64,000 bases of DNA from Epiperipatus broadwayi (taxonomy: Eukaryota; Onychophora; Udeonychophora; Euonychophora; Peripatidae), in the NCBI GenBank assembly GCA_028023455.1, contig JAQFVV010006730.1, positions 351,070-415,069 on the forward strand, read 5' to 3'. Shown piece after piece: positions 1 to 12,600 of the stretch. The notes below the pieces were generated by a model that saw only the letters and a list, made by a program, of their open reading frames with translations, had not been told where the DNA came from and searched no databases. Within the stretch, counting starts at the first letter, position 1, and each line of letters begins with the position of its first letter. The translations under genes were made by a program, and so were the position numbers.

Positions 1-1440
1 AGTGGCAAAAAGAATTGACTGACAAAATAAAGCTTTAAGTTTAAAAGACAGTTTATTTTAATTAACACTAATTATTAAAGTTTTAAACTACTTTAGATAT
101 TTTTTAATTAACATAAACATTTAAGGTACTTATATATGACCATGCACACACATTTTAAATACACATGAAAATATAATCTAACAATGTTAAATGACAAAGT
201 ATTAAATAGTATGATAAATATTAAATATAAGGCATTCAAACCAACATGCACATCAATAGTTCTTTATGTGTCGATAGAATTCCTTTACTACTGACTCTGG
301 AGGCTTTATGGATGGCAATGACTACTTTGAATTTATAAATGGAAATAAGAAAGTTATTAAATACCTAGGTTTTTGGAGCATGGAGATTTTGGTTGTTTGC
401 TTCCTGTGTTTCCAGTGTGTTTCTGAATTGTTTTATTACCAGCCGGCTGGTTTTACACTTCTGCAGAGGATTCCTGTTGATTGACGATCCTGGTTACTTC
501 TTTTATTAAGGTTGAGGATGGTTATTTATTTTGTGGCACTATTATTATTAAAACAGTAGATACTCGGGTGGCTCTCACTTATTGGGCAGCTGTTACTTCA
601 TCTCAGGCAGAGTACTGGTATTTGGACAAGGTTTGAAGTTCATCGTATGTTCCGATGAAGCTATTAACACTGCATGACTGATTGACGAATTGAACTCATA
701 GATTGACTGATCAAAACTAAAACTGAACTGCTCGATAAAATTGACTATTTATACATAAGACATGTTGACATTTTGATATACTCCAGCTATATCTGTTGTT
801 GAAGTTCTTTCCTTGTTTTAATTGCATTCATTTGAGATAAGCTTTTAATCCTGTTGTTGGAGATGTCAATTAGCAGCCATTGCAAATGTGTTGTTTTTAT
901 ATTTTTGATTAGTAGCCATCGCTGCATTTTTAAATATAATTTTCATTTATTTCATTGCAACATGCACGTATTTATGCAATATTTATAATCGCACATATAT
1001 TTTATTAACAAGCATTTGTCATTTACACACATGTATATTTTATTAACAATCATTCATTATTTAGTTTTTTAAGATGACCTTTTTTTAAACTTACATAAAA
1101 AGATATTTATATTTTTAAACTTTAAATTATATTTCAACTAATAATAATAAACTCTTTATTTCTTTTTATAAAACTTTTAGTTTGACTTTTCTAAAGTCAA
1201 CCCTTCTCCCCTGTTTTAATTAATTAATTGTAATTTTTATTTCAAAAACTCTTTGACTTATAAATTTATGTTTTCGACAGCAATAAAAAAACTCCTAAAC
1301 TTTTACATACTATTTTTTTTTTACGAATAATTTTTATTTCAATAATCTTAGACAAAATTATTATGTGCCAACACAATGTTGGTGCAATATATATATATAT
1401 ATATAATATAAATAAAATGCCTGTTAATTAAAACAAAATT
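1..1440. other. Unassigned AT-rich flank
   Basis: No reading frame of convincing length or recognisable family. The part at about 250-720 is less AT-rich than its surroundings but is broken by stops in all frames I read. Poly-T/A runs and a short (AT)n tract at about 1390-1405 sit next to the palindrome that follows. Confidence 0.5.
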
Positions 1441-1451
1441 GTAATTACAAT

Positions 1452-2200
1452 TGAAATAATAATTTTAATGGTTAATAAACTATTATATACATTCTTTAAA
1501 TCTCCAGAAGTACTTTTGGTTAATTTCTTGAACCTGCCTCAACTGCTATTAAATTCAAAAAACAAAGTGGAGGCGAACGTCATCAATTCAAATTCCATGA
1601 ATCCTGATATTTTAATGTTAGCAGCTTGTCTTTTTATTAAATGCATTTTATTTCTATTTATTAAAATTGCTTTTTTAATTTTTTCTTGTAGTATGGTTTC
1701 TCTCTTCATGAAGAATTTTCACATTTTCAAAATCAAATTTAAATTTATATTTACATGTTTTTTCATGATCCAAAAAAAATACTGAATGAGTCATTAAATC
1801 ACCATTATTTTTTTTACTTTTTACATGCTTATTATATAACAGTTAATGCTCCCTTAATGACTCTATCAGTTTTTTTTGATCATGAAAAGGCATGTAAATA
1901 TAAATTTAAGTTTGAACTTGAAAGTGTGAAGATTCATCATGAAGAGAGAAACTCTAATAAAAGAAAAATTAAAGAGGCAATTTTTATAACAAGGAATAAA
2001 ATGCATTTAATAAATCAACAAGCTGCTAACATTAAAATATGAGATTCATGGAATTTGAATTGATGATGTTTGTTTCCACTTTGTTTTTGAATTTAATGGC
2101 AGTTGAGGAGGTTCAAGGAATTAACTAAAAGTACTTCCGTAGATTGAAAGAAATTGTGTATTAATAGTTTGTAAACTGTTAAAATTATTATTTCAATTAT
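1452..2200. repeat. Head-to-head palindrome of Penelope-like element 3' ends
   Basis: The left arm (about 1452-1800) recurs as an imperfect reverse complement in the right arm (about 1810-2200). For example AATAATAATTTTAA near 1460 pairs with TTAAAATTATTATT near 2180, and AGAAGTACTTTTGGTTAA near 1507 mirrors TTAACTAAAAGTACTTC near 2122. Each arm reads outward as the decayed end of the same protein fragment, minus strand on the left and plus strand on the right. (AT)n lies on both sides. Two Penelope-like 3' ends joined in inverted orientation are the simplest explanation; a foldback DNA transposon is the alternative. Confidence 0.6.
1875..2042 (+). pseudogene. Penelope-like endonuclease-region C-terminus, remnant
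   Basis: The plus-strand frame gives a lysine-rich segment with ELESVKIHHEERNSNKRKIK followed by EAIFI. It resembles the region after the GIY-YIG endonuclease of Penelope-like elements, where a 'VKI..E....KR...E...I......N' pattern precedes the C-terminus. The RT and the GIY-YIG core are absent, so this is only the last part. A related segment with different wording is found at 33193-33456. The family assignment rests on pattern resemblance alone. Confidence 0.45.
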
Positions 2201-2218
2201 ATATATATATATATATAT

Positions 2219-5200
2219 TGTAGATATATATATAAGTATTCAATTATTTAAAAAAAAATTTTTTTTTCTTTTATACATACAGAGATTTATATGTATAGAT
2301 TTATTATTATGAATAAGCAGTTCTTTTTTGTGATTTATTATATAATTTTTTTTTATTAAATAATATGTGTTAAATTTATTTAACTTTCATTTTGTTAAAA
2401 TAGAGTAAATCAGAAAAGTGTAAAATAAGGCAATTAAGATTGTTAGATTAGGAGATAAAAAATGTACACGTGTGAAAGAATGAATACATCTGTACAAACA
2501 CAAAGATGCTTTTACACGTATTCCTGATGGCTATAGATTCCAGGTTTGTTGTTATCTGTGTCTTAAGATTATTTTTACAAAAGAGGTGCTTTGATGTAGA
2601 TAACGATAGCGATCAATTTTAAGTCTTTATTGATTGTGACCGACGTCAAACTTGTGAAGCTTTGATTTTTTTTTTAAGATAAAGATTTCCAGATGTTTTT
2701 TTTTTCTTTGGTTGAAATTCGCGATATAAATGATTGAAACAATTTTTTTAATCAGTTAGTCTTAAAAATTTCTTTAGAGAGATGATGAGTTAGTCATTAA
2801 TTTTTTTAGAGAGAGAGTCACTCAGATTATTATTATTATTTTGAGACTCAACTCAGTCGGTCCTTCCTTGTTATTATTCTTAAGCAGAAATGTAAGCTCT
2901 GATTTTTTTTTTTAAAAGAGAGTGAACGCTTTAATTTTTTTTTCTCACTCTTTGAAAGTTGAAAAAAAAAGAGCAAATGAAATGTGCGTTTATATAAAGC
3001 AATTTCCAGCAATATTAAAGAAGAGGAGAGAAATGGAACAAGATTGAATTTATTAGAAGTTAGTAATAATTATATAAAAATGATATTAACATATTTGGTT
3101 ATGCATAATACTATGCCTCTGCATTGCTAAACCATTTTTTTCTGCTTCCTGGTTAATACAGAATGAGTCAAAATCGCTGATCTGTCTATGAAGTCATGTA
3201 TCCAGTAATAACCAACAAAATGATAGATTTTGAAGCCAACCACACAAGCTATATGGAATGCTTTGTTTCTAGTTCCTGGCTTATTAAAAGCTCATTACCT
3301 TCGAATGAATGGAGAAGAGGAAATAGGAGGAAAAGAAAATTTATAACAGCCATGTAGAACCAAGTTTGAAGCCATAAATCAAATTTTTGTTGATTTACCT
3401 CAATCATCTAAAGTGTCAACAGCAATTATTTTTTTTAAAGGAGAGAGACAAGCAAATCCACCGGTACCTACTTATTCAAAGTACTTATAATAACTTTTTT
3501 TTAAATGGTAGAAGGAAGCCAATCAACAGTGAATAATAATGGAATTGAAGAAACAAGCAAGTCAATTGATTCAGCATTATCTTAAAAGTATCTGCAATAA
3601 CTTTCTTTTTTGTTGTTGTTGTTGGTGAGCAAAGAAAAGCAGTCTGAAAATTCAAACTCAGGACATTAATAAGAAGTAAAAAGTAGACGGGTAAATATGA
3701 ACTTTCTTTAACCGATTTTATTCTTTTACTTATTAAAAGTAAACCTTAATTTACTGGTCAAAGCAATTTTCTTTTTTGATACAGAAACATTAAAGACTTG
3801 TTTATCTATAGTTATTTGCAATATCTCACAACATAGCACAAACATAGTTTAAATCTTTAAACTTAAATTTTTCATTATTTTTTTTTTGTTTTTTTTTATT
3901 ATATATTGTAATGTTGAAATGTTTTTTTTTTAATTGTTCTTCAGTTGTTAATGATAATGAGCAACCTATAGATATATGCATTTATAATGTTTTTTATTTT
4001 TATTTTATCTTGTTGCATATTAAAAATTAATATATGTATTTTATTTTCTTTCGCTATAAGGTTGCAAAAGAAAAAGATATTTTTATATATGTAATTTATG
4101 GGTATACATTTTAAACATATATGTTAACATTACCGAATGCGTGAATGTGTAACTGCTTATCCAAACACATCAAAGAATAGGTTATATATGATTAGTTTAA
4201 AATGGTAAATTGAAAAGTAGGGCATTACATTTGAATGGAAATGAAATAACATATACAAGTTTCACCTGAAATTTATTTTATGATATGATGAGTAAGAAAA
4301 GTCTTAAATAAGCATTTATAGAATATGTATTTTTTTTTCTAATATTGATTTAAGTCAGCTTATTTTGAGATATCAAGAAAAATGACAAACCTATATATTA
4401 AGTTTATTTGCTTATACTTATATAAATTTTTATATTAATAAGCCATTTATTTAATTGTCGATTTGACTTTAAAGAAGGAAAGAAAGAGTAGTAGTGTTAA
4501 TAAAATATAATTATATATCTTAATTGGTTTCCGAGTTATTATTAAGAATATTGTGTTTTTTTTTTGTCTTAATTCTATCATTTTAATTCATCATCATTGC
4601 TCGCAGTTATTAAGTATTACCATTCGTATATATTGAGCAATCACTTGCAAATATTAAGCGTCCGCAAAATAATAGGTAAACTAGAATGTTGATATTTAAG
4701 TATTTAAGGATTATGCTTGAGAATAACCAAATTTTGATAATTATAGTTCAACATAGAAAGCTAAAATTGTGTTGTGTCCATGAATTTAGATCATCCTCAT
4801 CAAAGATGGATATCATGTTATTAGTTAAAAATGTTTCAAATAATACTATATAAAAGTTATGATCGCCATCAATCATCATTAATAAATTATAATCATTAAA
4901 TTTAATGTTTAGCGTAATGAATATATTTTAGTAAATAGGGGTTTATAGAAAATTGAATATTATGCAAAGAGATTCATGATGATCAATCATCACCATTAGT
5001 ATTATTAAATCCCAGTATGAAATAGGATAATTTTAATAGATGCCTATAAGTTTATAAAGATGAATTTATTGTTGTGAGTTTATTGATAAGCCATGGCTGG
5101 TATCATCATCACTATTATAATCATTATTATGATATCACTATTATTATCATTATTATGATATTATTATCATCATCATCATTATTACCTTTATTGTGATAAA

Positions 5201-6117
5201 TAATCTAGTTAAATGGCCATCAATATCAATAATGGTCTTCACATGCTTGTTTGGAAGCCATTAATAGGATTATACATGTCTGTTCATCAATATACGCTAA
5301 TGAGCTAGCAATGTCTATAAGAATCTTTGATCTATAGTATAAACTTTGGTAATATTGGGATCTTGTAATTTTATCAATATAGATAAAATGTAAGAATGTC
5401 ATTTTTGTTCAATAGTCATCCAAGTCATGTGTAATAAATATGTACTGAATGAGTTTGAACTCAAGTACACTATAAATAGATACTTATCTAGATTGAAAAC
5501 AATCTAGTGGCGCTCATGGGAAAACACATGTACTTAGCTAAACTGAATAAAGAGTGATATCATCCCTTTCCAACTTCATAATATTAGTTTTATAAAATAT
5601 ATTTTTTTATAAGTTGTCATGAATAGCACCCGTGTGTGCATATGACCATGAATGGTCTTATATATTTGGAAAGAAGAATAGGAAGGATTCTTTGTTAGAA
5701 GAACCTAGTATTGGAGATAAGCATAAGGCACTCCAGGAATCTCACAGTGGGTACTTTTATTCAGTTGCTATATTTAATATTATTTTTATTAGATGACAAT
5801 GGCCAGTATGTTTTATTGTTCAAATGACTGCCCCAATATATAAATAAATACCAAGAATCTTTAATGCTGATATTTTCAAGTGGCACAGTGATTCTATAAT
5901 TTCTTTATCTATGCTATGATGAATTAATATAGTTACAAATGGTACAGATTGGATAGGCATATATCTAATAATTAATAATTTCCCCTATCTAAATATTTAT
6001 TATGGTTACAAATGTGACATATTAAAATAGTTACAAATTATAGTTACAAATACATATCTTTTATATTAATTTAATAATTACAAATACATATTATATTAAT
6101 TTATAAATATTGTTACA
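2219..6117 (+). repeat. Element 1 5' LTR (3899 bp)
   Basis: Starts TGTAGATATATAT and ends TATTGTTACA. It matches 12953-16850 over its whole length. It holds no convincing ORF. Low-complexity parts include T8-T10 runs, a (GTT)n run near 3610 and an ATC/ATT-rich stretch at about 5098-5185. The last 200 bases carry repeated GTTACAAAT motifs (near 5930, 6003, 6030, 6041 and at the end), resembling the LTR end itself. Transcription start and polyadenylation signals cannot be fixed by eye. Confidence 0.95.
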
Positions 6118-6119
6118 AA

Positions 6120-6142
6120 TGGCGCACCAACTAGGGCTCGAA
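6120..6142 (+). other. Element 1 primer-binding site, lysine-tRNA-like
   Basis: Two bases after the LTR, TGGCGCACCAACTAGGGC followed by TCGAA is complementary to a tRNA 3' end. The first three bases match CCA, and the last nine (GGGCTCGAA) match a T-arm containing TTCGA. It resembles the animal tRNA-Lys PBS (TGGCGCCCAACGTGGGGC) with small differences. The possible complementarity, about 23 nt, is longer than the usual 18. Confidence 0.75.
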
Positions 6143-7688
6143 ATAAGCCAAATAATGGCTTGAAATACCCCACATACATGAGAGATGGGTAGTATATAAT
6201 GATGACAGATGTATAGTTTAAAAAAAAAAAAAAAAGAATATTTTTTTTTTCTGTGCAATTTTTTTTATTATTAGTGTATACAAATATTTTGGCCTGATGT
6301 TTAGATGATGATGATTACTGTTATTGCATTTTTGATGATGATAAATGAATACAGTCATTATAGAGCTTAGTTTCAATTTTTAAAATATAATGATATCACA
6401 ACTTATAATGTGTTAAAGTTAATAACACTGTTTTTTTTTTTATATATTTTGCTTATCAATTAAATAAGCATAGAAATATTAATAGCCTTGAAGTGTGGAA
6501 TAATAATTTTGTTCATATTTGAAAAGTTTGTGTTATAGAAAATTTATGATTTTGGAGGTTGGATTGGATATTTGATTGTTGGAGTTTGGTTGGTTGTGTT
6601 ACGGTTGTGATGATGGATGGAGAATTTTTGTCATTGCCTTGAGAATGTGATGTATTCATGCCACTGGTGATTGATTTATCTCATTCACTGCTCCAACCCA
6701 GATTATAATATCAGTTGTTTTATCATGAAGCAGTTAACAGTAGGCCTGCCATGATTTCGCCTCTAAGACTCCAGAGAGAGCAAGGCATAATTTTTCTGAT
6801 AGAACATGCTCTTCCGCCTCTAAGACTCCAGAGAGAGCAAGGCATAATTTTTCTGATACATAATATTTCGCCTCTAAGACTCCAGAGAGAGCAAGGCAGT
6901 ATTTTGTTTTACTGATATATAATTGTTGCCTCTAAGACTTTAAAAATAAGCAAGGCAGTATTTGACGAATTAAAGCCCCTAAGACTTGGAAGTAAGCAGG
7001 GCAATGCAACAATGTTTGCAATAAACTATTATGGGTTGTAGTAGCTTAGAGTGATTGAATTGGGGTGATCATCTGAGTGTTCATGGAGCATTGTGTGCTT
7101 TAAGTGCAGTGATTGAATTCTTTTGTCTATCTCATGATTGTGAATTGCTAATCATTCTTTTGGCTGTCAATATCTGTCAGATCTCTAGAAGGATAGATGA
7201 GTATATAAATGACTTGAGACATGAACTCTGTTATAAATCTAGCACATATGTTATATAAGTAATTTTTCTTTTTTGCTTAGTGTATTAAAAAGGGCATAGA
7301 GAGAGTTAAGTTTTATAAAAGCATGAAAAACTAGATAAATGATGGCATAAAAAGGACACACTAATACAGAGATAGCTTTTTCTTAAATAAATGTTTTAAA
7401 TAGTACTATGACCTCATACTTTATCAATCATATATAGGTAAAGGAAAAAGAGTGATGATGGAGGTTAAGTTAATTAAAGGCACTAAAGATATAGATAGAT
7501 TGATGGGGAGAATTATGGCTGAGAAAGAGTGGTTGAAAATTTTAAGGTATATGAGGATAGATAAAGGTGTTTGACTCTGGATGTATAGGAAATCAGGGAG
7601 CAGAACAATAAATCAGAACAGAATAAATCAGAATATACTAAATCAAACAGAATAAAGCATAAGCAATCAGTAATATAAGTTTATAAAT
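6143..7688 (+). other. Element 1 untranslated leader
   Basis: About 1.5 kb between the PBS and gag with no credible ORF; the short frame at 6715-6915 is only the repeat array read as protein. Contents are poly-A/T near 6220-6260, a GAT-rich patch near 6305-6345, the hairpin array at 6759-7002, and a conserved stretch at about 6540-7260. The whole block, including its start near 6135, recurs on the minus strand of element 4 at about 58920-57890. Such conservation in otherwise non-coding DNA suggests function, for example RNA packaging, dimerisation or translation control. Confidence 0.7.
6759..7002 (+). repeat. Five tandem RNA-hairpin motifs in the element 1 leader
   Basis: Five 28-29 nt units at 6759-6786, 6816-6843, 6870-6897, 6928-6956 and 6975-7002, separated by 18-30 nt linkers. 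Each begins GCCTCTAAGACT or GCCCCTAAGACT and ends AGCAAGGC or AGCAGGGC. Outer bases pair GCCT/AGGC in units 1-4 and GCCC/GGGC in unit 5, a compensatory change. The middle can pair as well (CTC/GAG in units 1-3, ACTT/AAGT in unit 5). The core CTAAGACT is invariant. Related units lie in element 4. Confidence 0.75.
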
Positions 7689-9616
7689 ATGTATGAAAAT
7701 ATGGAACGGGAAAAGGAATTAACTATTGAGGGAATGGAGGAGGTAGAGAAGCAAAGCCCTCCAGAGTGGTTGCAAATTATGATGGCACAATTGAAGGAAA
7801 TAAAACAAGAAATAAATCAGAAATTTGATAATAAATTTGATCAACAATCACAAGAGATGAAGGAAATGAAAGACACGAAATAAATCAGAAATTTGATCAA
7901 CAATCACAAGAAATAAATCAGAAATTTGATAATAAACTAGATCAACAATCACAAGAGATGAAGGAAATAAAACAAGAGATAAATCAGAAATTTGATGAAC
8001 AATCTCAAAGTCTAGATAATAAACTAGACCAACAAGCTCAGGAAATGAAGCTAGATATAGGTCAACAATCTAAAAAAATTGAGAATATTGAAATAGAATT
8101 AAAAAACAAATGGCAAGAGTTTGATGACAGATGTGACATAAGATATAAGGAACTTGCCGATAAATTTACAACAAGTCAAGAAAGTTGGGAGAAAAGTTTT
8201 AGTGTTGTAAAGGAAGAGTTGGTAGCTGTACAAGAAGGATATCAGAAAATGATCAACAAAAATGAAAGCCTTAAAATAGCTCAGAATAATTTCAAAGAAA
8301 GTGTAAGCAGTGAGATTAATACTTTAAAATTAGAGGTAGCTGCTGTACAGAAACAGTTAAAAGTAGAATATAAAGATCTGGGAAAAAAGCAAGGTAAATC
8401 AGATCATGAGCTAAAGAAAGTACAGAAAGAGGTACAGAGTATAGGGGAGCAAATGACAGGGACCACAAGAGAAGAAATAGAAAGTTTAAAACAAAGTGTA
8501 ATAGAATTAGAAGTCAATAGCCAGAAGGATCAAGTTGACTTTAATGAAAAGCTGGAAAATCAGCAGAGAATGGTAGTGGAGGAAGTCAAAGAATACCTGC
8601 GTTGCCAGGAAAAAGACCTAAACCATCAATTATTGATAATGATGGAAGACAAACTCACAGAAATAAAAGAAATGCAAGTTAAGGCAACCTCAAGTAGTGG
8701 GTCATGTAGAATACCACAAAGTTTAGGGCCCGAGATATACGAAAATAATCCTATAGGAATAGAAAGTGGGCAGATAATAGAAAAGGGTCCCAGAAGGACA
8801 GAGGAAGAGGAAGATAGTTTAATAAATGAGGGAAGAAGTAGCAACATAGCTAAATATATACAAGTGAAAGTTTTTAGGGGTGAATATGGAGAAAATCCCA
8901 TAGAATATTTGAATGGTCTCGATGAACTGTTTTCTTTGAGTCGACTAAATGACCGAGAAAAATTAGCAGTCGCGAGCAACCACCTTCATGCCTCAGCAAA
9001 AAGTTGGTGGCGTGCACTCTTTTATAGACCCGAAACATATGGGGACTTTAAGAGTATGCTACTTCAGACATTCTGGAGTGAAGAGAAACAGGATAGTCTT
9101 AAGTACAAAATTAGTCAGCAAAAATATACCCCTAGAGAAGGAACTTATACTCAGTTCTTCCATAGTCAGGCTGCTACTTTAAAAATGCTTACAGCATGTC
9201 CCTTATCTGAGCCCCAAATCATTAGGATAACCAGAAGGAACTTCCCAAAACAGGTAGAGCAGGCCCTAATAGCTGCTGATGTATACTCCCTAGAGAGAGT
9301 GGCAGATATGTTAGATGCCCTAGGAGCCACAGAAAATATGGCCGAAGGTTATCCTAGGAGGAAGGAGAACTATAATTATAAAGTCTCCAGTGTGAGAGTT
9401 GGAAACAATCAGCTAGGCAGACACTTTCCAACAAAACCCAGTAAACCACACATAGGTAGGCCTGGGAATAATTCCCATCAGCAAATGCAAAGTAGACCCA
9501 TGATTAATAGAAATAGAAGTCCAGTAGCCAGTTGCTCAGGAATTGGTAATAATGCTCCACATAAGGTGCAGCAAAAGTCTATAAAGATAATGACTAAGGC
9601 TAACCCAACAAACTAA
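7689..9616 (+). CDS. gag: Element 1 gag: coiled-coil N-terminus plus Retrotrans_gag core, one frameshift
   Basis: Structural protein expected to form the cytoplasmic particle. The first frame (7689 to a stop at 7881-7883) and the main frame (starting at the 7958 ATG, 552 residues) are joined by a one-base shift near 7870-7880, inside a tandem repeat encoding IKQEINQKFD-type heptads. The N-terminal 250 residues are long charged coiled coil. The Retrotrans_gag-like core follows, with the WW pair at residues 350-351 counted from 7958 and a downstream aromatic/charged helix region. The C-terminal tail is basic and Asn/Pro-rich with no CCHC zinc knuckle. If translation starts at 7958, the frameshift matters little. 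Product identity rests on position and the core pattern. Confidence 0.8.
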
Positions 9617-9656
9617 AACGGGCCTCGACGGAATGTTCCCTGCTGCGGGAGCCCAT
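9602..9656 (+). promoter_or_regulatory. Candidate gag-pol -1 frameshift signal
   Basis: Pol lies in the -1 frame relative to gag and opens at 9604, so the two overlap by 13 nt before the gag stop at 9614-9616. The last gag codons read A ACA AAC directly before TAA, a non-canonical slippery-like heptamer. Beginning about 7 nt downstream is a GC-rich segment, conspicuous here, in which GGGC.TC (9620-9626) can pair with GAGCCC (9649-9654). The arrangement fits programmed -1 frameshifting, but the heptamer is weak. Confidence 0.45.
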
Positions 9657-9663
9657 TGCTAAC

Positions 9664-12600
9664 TTGGGGAACAAGGACAATATTTTAACAATGAATTTAG
9701 GTTGGGACACAGGTGATGATCTGGACAGTGAACCTTTGCCAGCATGTTATACTTTAGGTGGCTGTCCAGAGATCAAACTGGTCATTTTAGGAATAGAAAC
9801 CAAGGCATTAGTGGACACAGGGAGCCAGGTGTCAATAATCTCTGAGGCACTGTATCATAAAATGCTAAGGGAGGATGAGGAAATTCCCAAATTTCCTATG
9901 AAGCAAACTGCTATTATATTAGCTAATGGCAAAAAGGCCAAGCTATTTACCCAGCAAGTATGGCTTACCCTACAAATAGGATCTCACTCATATGAACATG
10001 CCTTCTTGATCATGCAAGGCCTTATATATGAAGTTATATTAGGATCCGATTTTTTAAATAGGCATGGGAGTGTGATCGATTTTTATAACAAGCACATAAG
10101 ATGTCAGAGTGGAGATGAAGTCCTGGAAGGAGTAATACCATTTTATCAAGCCAGCATTGCTACAATCCAAGAGGCTTCCACTCAGCAGGATGTGAGACAT
10201 AAATTAAAAGGAATTGAGAGTATAGACCCTGATTTGGGAGGGAAAATGTTTCACCTTCTTTGTAAGTTCATGGAAGTGTTTTCCAGAAAACCTGGCATTA
10301 TTAAGGGGTATGTGCATCGGATCCGATTAATGAATTCGGAACCGTATCAATGTAAAATATACCCCATCCCCTACCAATACAGGGCTGAAGTCAATGCCCA
10401 AGTTAGAAAAATGGTGGAATGGAATGTCATAAAAAAATGTCCATCTGCATATAACAACCCTTTGGTTATTGTCCGAAAGAAGGATAGCACTGTCAGAGTA
10501 TGCTTAGATGCAAGGTTTTTAAACCGATTAACCATCCCAGAAAGGGACGTCCCTCCCACTATACAAGAGTTGCTAATCCGATTCAGAGGTAAAACTATTT
10601 TCAGTACCTTTGATCTGACTGCCAGTTATTGGCAAATCTATCTGCACCCAGAGGATCAAAAGTATACTGCATTTAGACATGAGGGTCATTCATATGTGTT
10701 TGAAAGGATGCCCTTTGGTCTGATAAATAGTAGCGCAGGCTTGATCCGATGCCTAGATAGAGTACTATCAGAAGAAGTTAAAAATGTCATCACAACATAT
10801 GTTGATGATATAGTCATTGCCTCAAGCAATGCAGCAGAACATCTCCAACATCTGAATACCTTTTTAACTGAATGTAAGGAGAAAAATATAAAAATAAATC
10901 TATCCAAGAGCACTATTGCTGTACAAGAAATACCATTTCTAGGACATCTGGTGGGAGTGGATGGAATAAAACCAAACCCCGATAAAATAAGTGCAATCTG
11001 GAACTTTCCACAGCCAGAAAATAAAAAGCAGCTAAGATCCTTCTTTGGTGTCTGCAATTTTTACCATCGCTTTTATAAAAATTTTGCCTATGACACCATT
11101 TATCTATCCCAATTACTAAGAAAGGACACTAGATGGAAATGGACAGAGCAACATTCCACAGAAATGAACCTCATTAAAACTAAATTCCTTGAACAAATCA
11201 TATTAGGATATCCTAACTTTGAAGCTACCTTTTATATACAAACTGATAGCAGTGGATATGGGCTGGGGGTGATCTTATTCCAATTAGATCAAGATCACAG
11301 ACCACAGGTACTTTGCTTTCTTAGTCGTCTTCTGAGAGGGCCTGAATTACATTATACTACAACTGAAAAAGAAGCATTAGCAGTGGTTTGGGCCTTTCAG
11401 AAACTTAAGCAGTACCTGGTGGGATCCCACATTGTCGTAATAACGGATCACAGGAGCCTAGAGTTCCTGAATAGGAGCTATTTAAACAATGAAAGGCTGA
11501 TCCGATGGAGCCTATTCCTGCAACAATTCAACTACCAAATTCAATATTGTAAAGGCAAAGAAAATGTGGTTGCAGATATTCTCAGTAGAAATCCTGTGAG
11601 AATCCAACCACAACATGTAAATCTAGACCAGGCATATATAGCAGCCATAACCCTTGTTGTTGATGATTCTGTGGAAAAAGAATTGAGTCAATTACCCCAG
11701 TTACAAAGCCAAGATCCTAAATTACAGCCAATAATGGCCTATTTGTCTAAAAAAATTAAAGGGGATGCAGTTAATAAAATGATAACAAATAAATCCATCA
11801 TTAGATATTGTATAAAACAGGATTTATTGCATTACCAAACAGTTGAACATCAGGAGACTTCATGGAGAATATACATCCCCACAAGTATTAGGGGAAAATT
11901 AATCTATTATGTTCACTGCTTGTATGGGCATTATGGACCTAGAAAAGTGGAATATGTTATTAAGAGACTATTCTACTGGCCCAATATGTATGCCTCAATA
12001 CTACAACGTCTTAAGTATTGTGAAATTTGTTTAAAATCCAAGTATACTAGTCGCTCATATGCAGGGATCTTGCAACCCATTATTCCTAATGAGCCAAATG
12101 ATCTATTGGCTATAGATTTTTATGGGCCATTGCCACCGTATAGGAGATTTAAGTATATCTTGGTTACTTATGACGTCTTCTCGAAATTTGTTGCTGCATA
12201 TCCTGTCTACAAAGCCAATGCACGAGGGGCAATTAAAAATTTAGAAAGTTCACAATTTACCTTAGTGGGAAAACCAAGAACTATTCTAACAGACCATGCC
12301 ACCTCTTTTCTCTCCAAGGAGTGGAACCGATGGTTACAGCACCAAGGGATTAAACATGTCCTAAATTCCATTCGTAACCCCCAATCTAACCCCTGTGAAA
12401 GAGTCATGAGGGAGTTAGGGAGATTGCTAAGGGTTTACTTGGAGGGCCATCATAAGAGTTGGGTTAAACAATTAGGCAAAGTGGTTGGGTATATTAATAT
12501 CACCCAAAATGAATCCACAAAATTTGCCCCAACTCACCTACATTATGGAAAGAGAGAACCAAACCTTATAAAGACTCCACTGCCCAGCATAAAGGAGGAA

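Noticed and set aside
6715-6915. 66-codon ORF with repeated PLRLQREQGI
   Set aside because: It is the leader hairpin array read as protein; the repeats are conserved as RNA pairing and the ORF does not extend through units 4 and 5 or into element 4.
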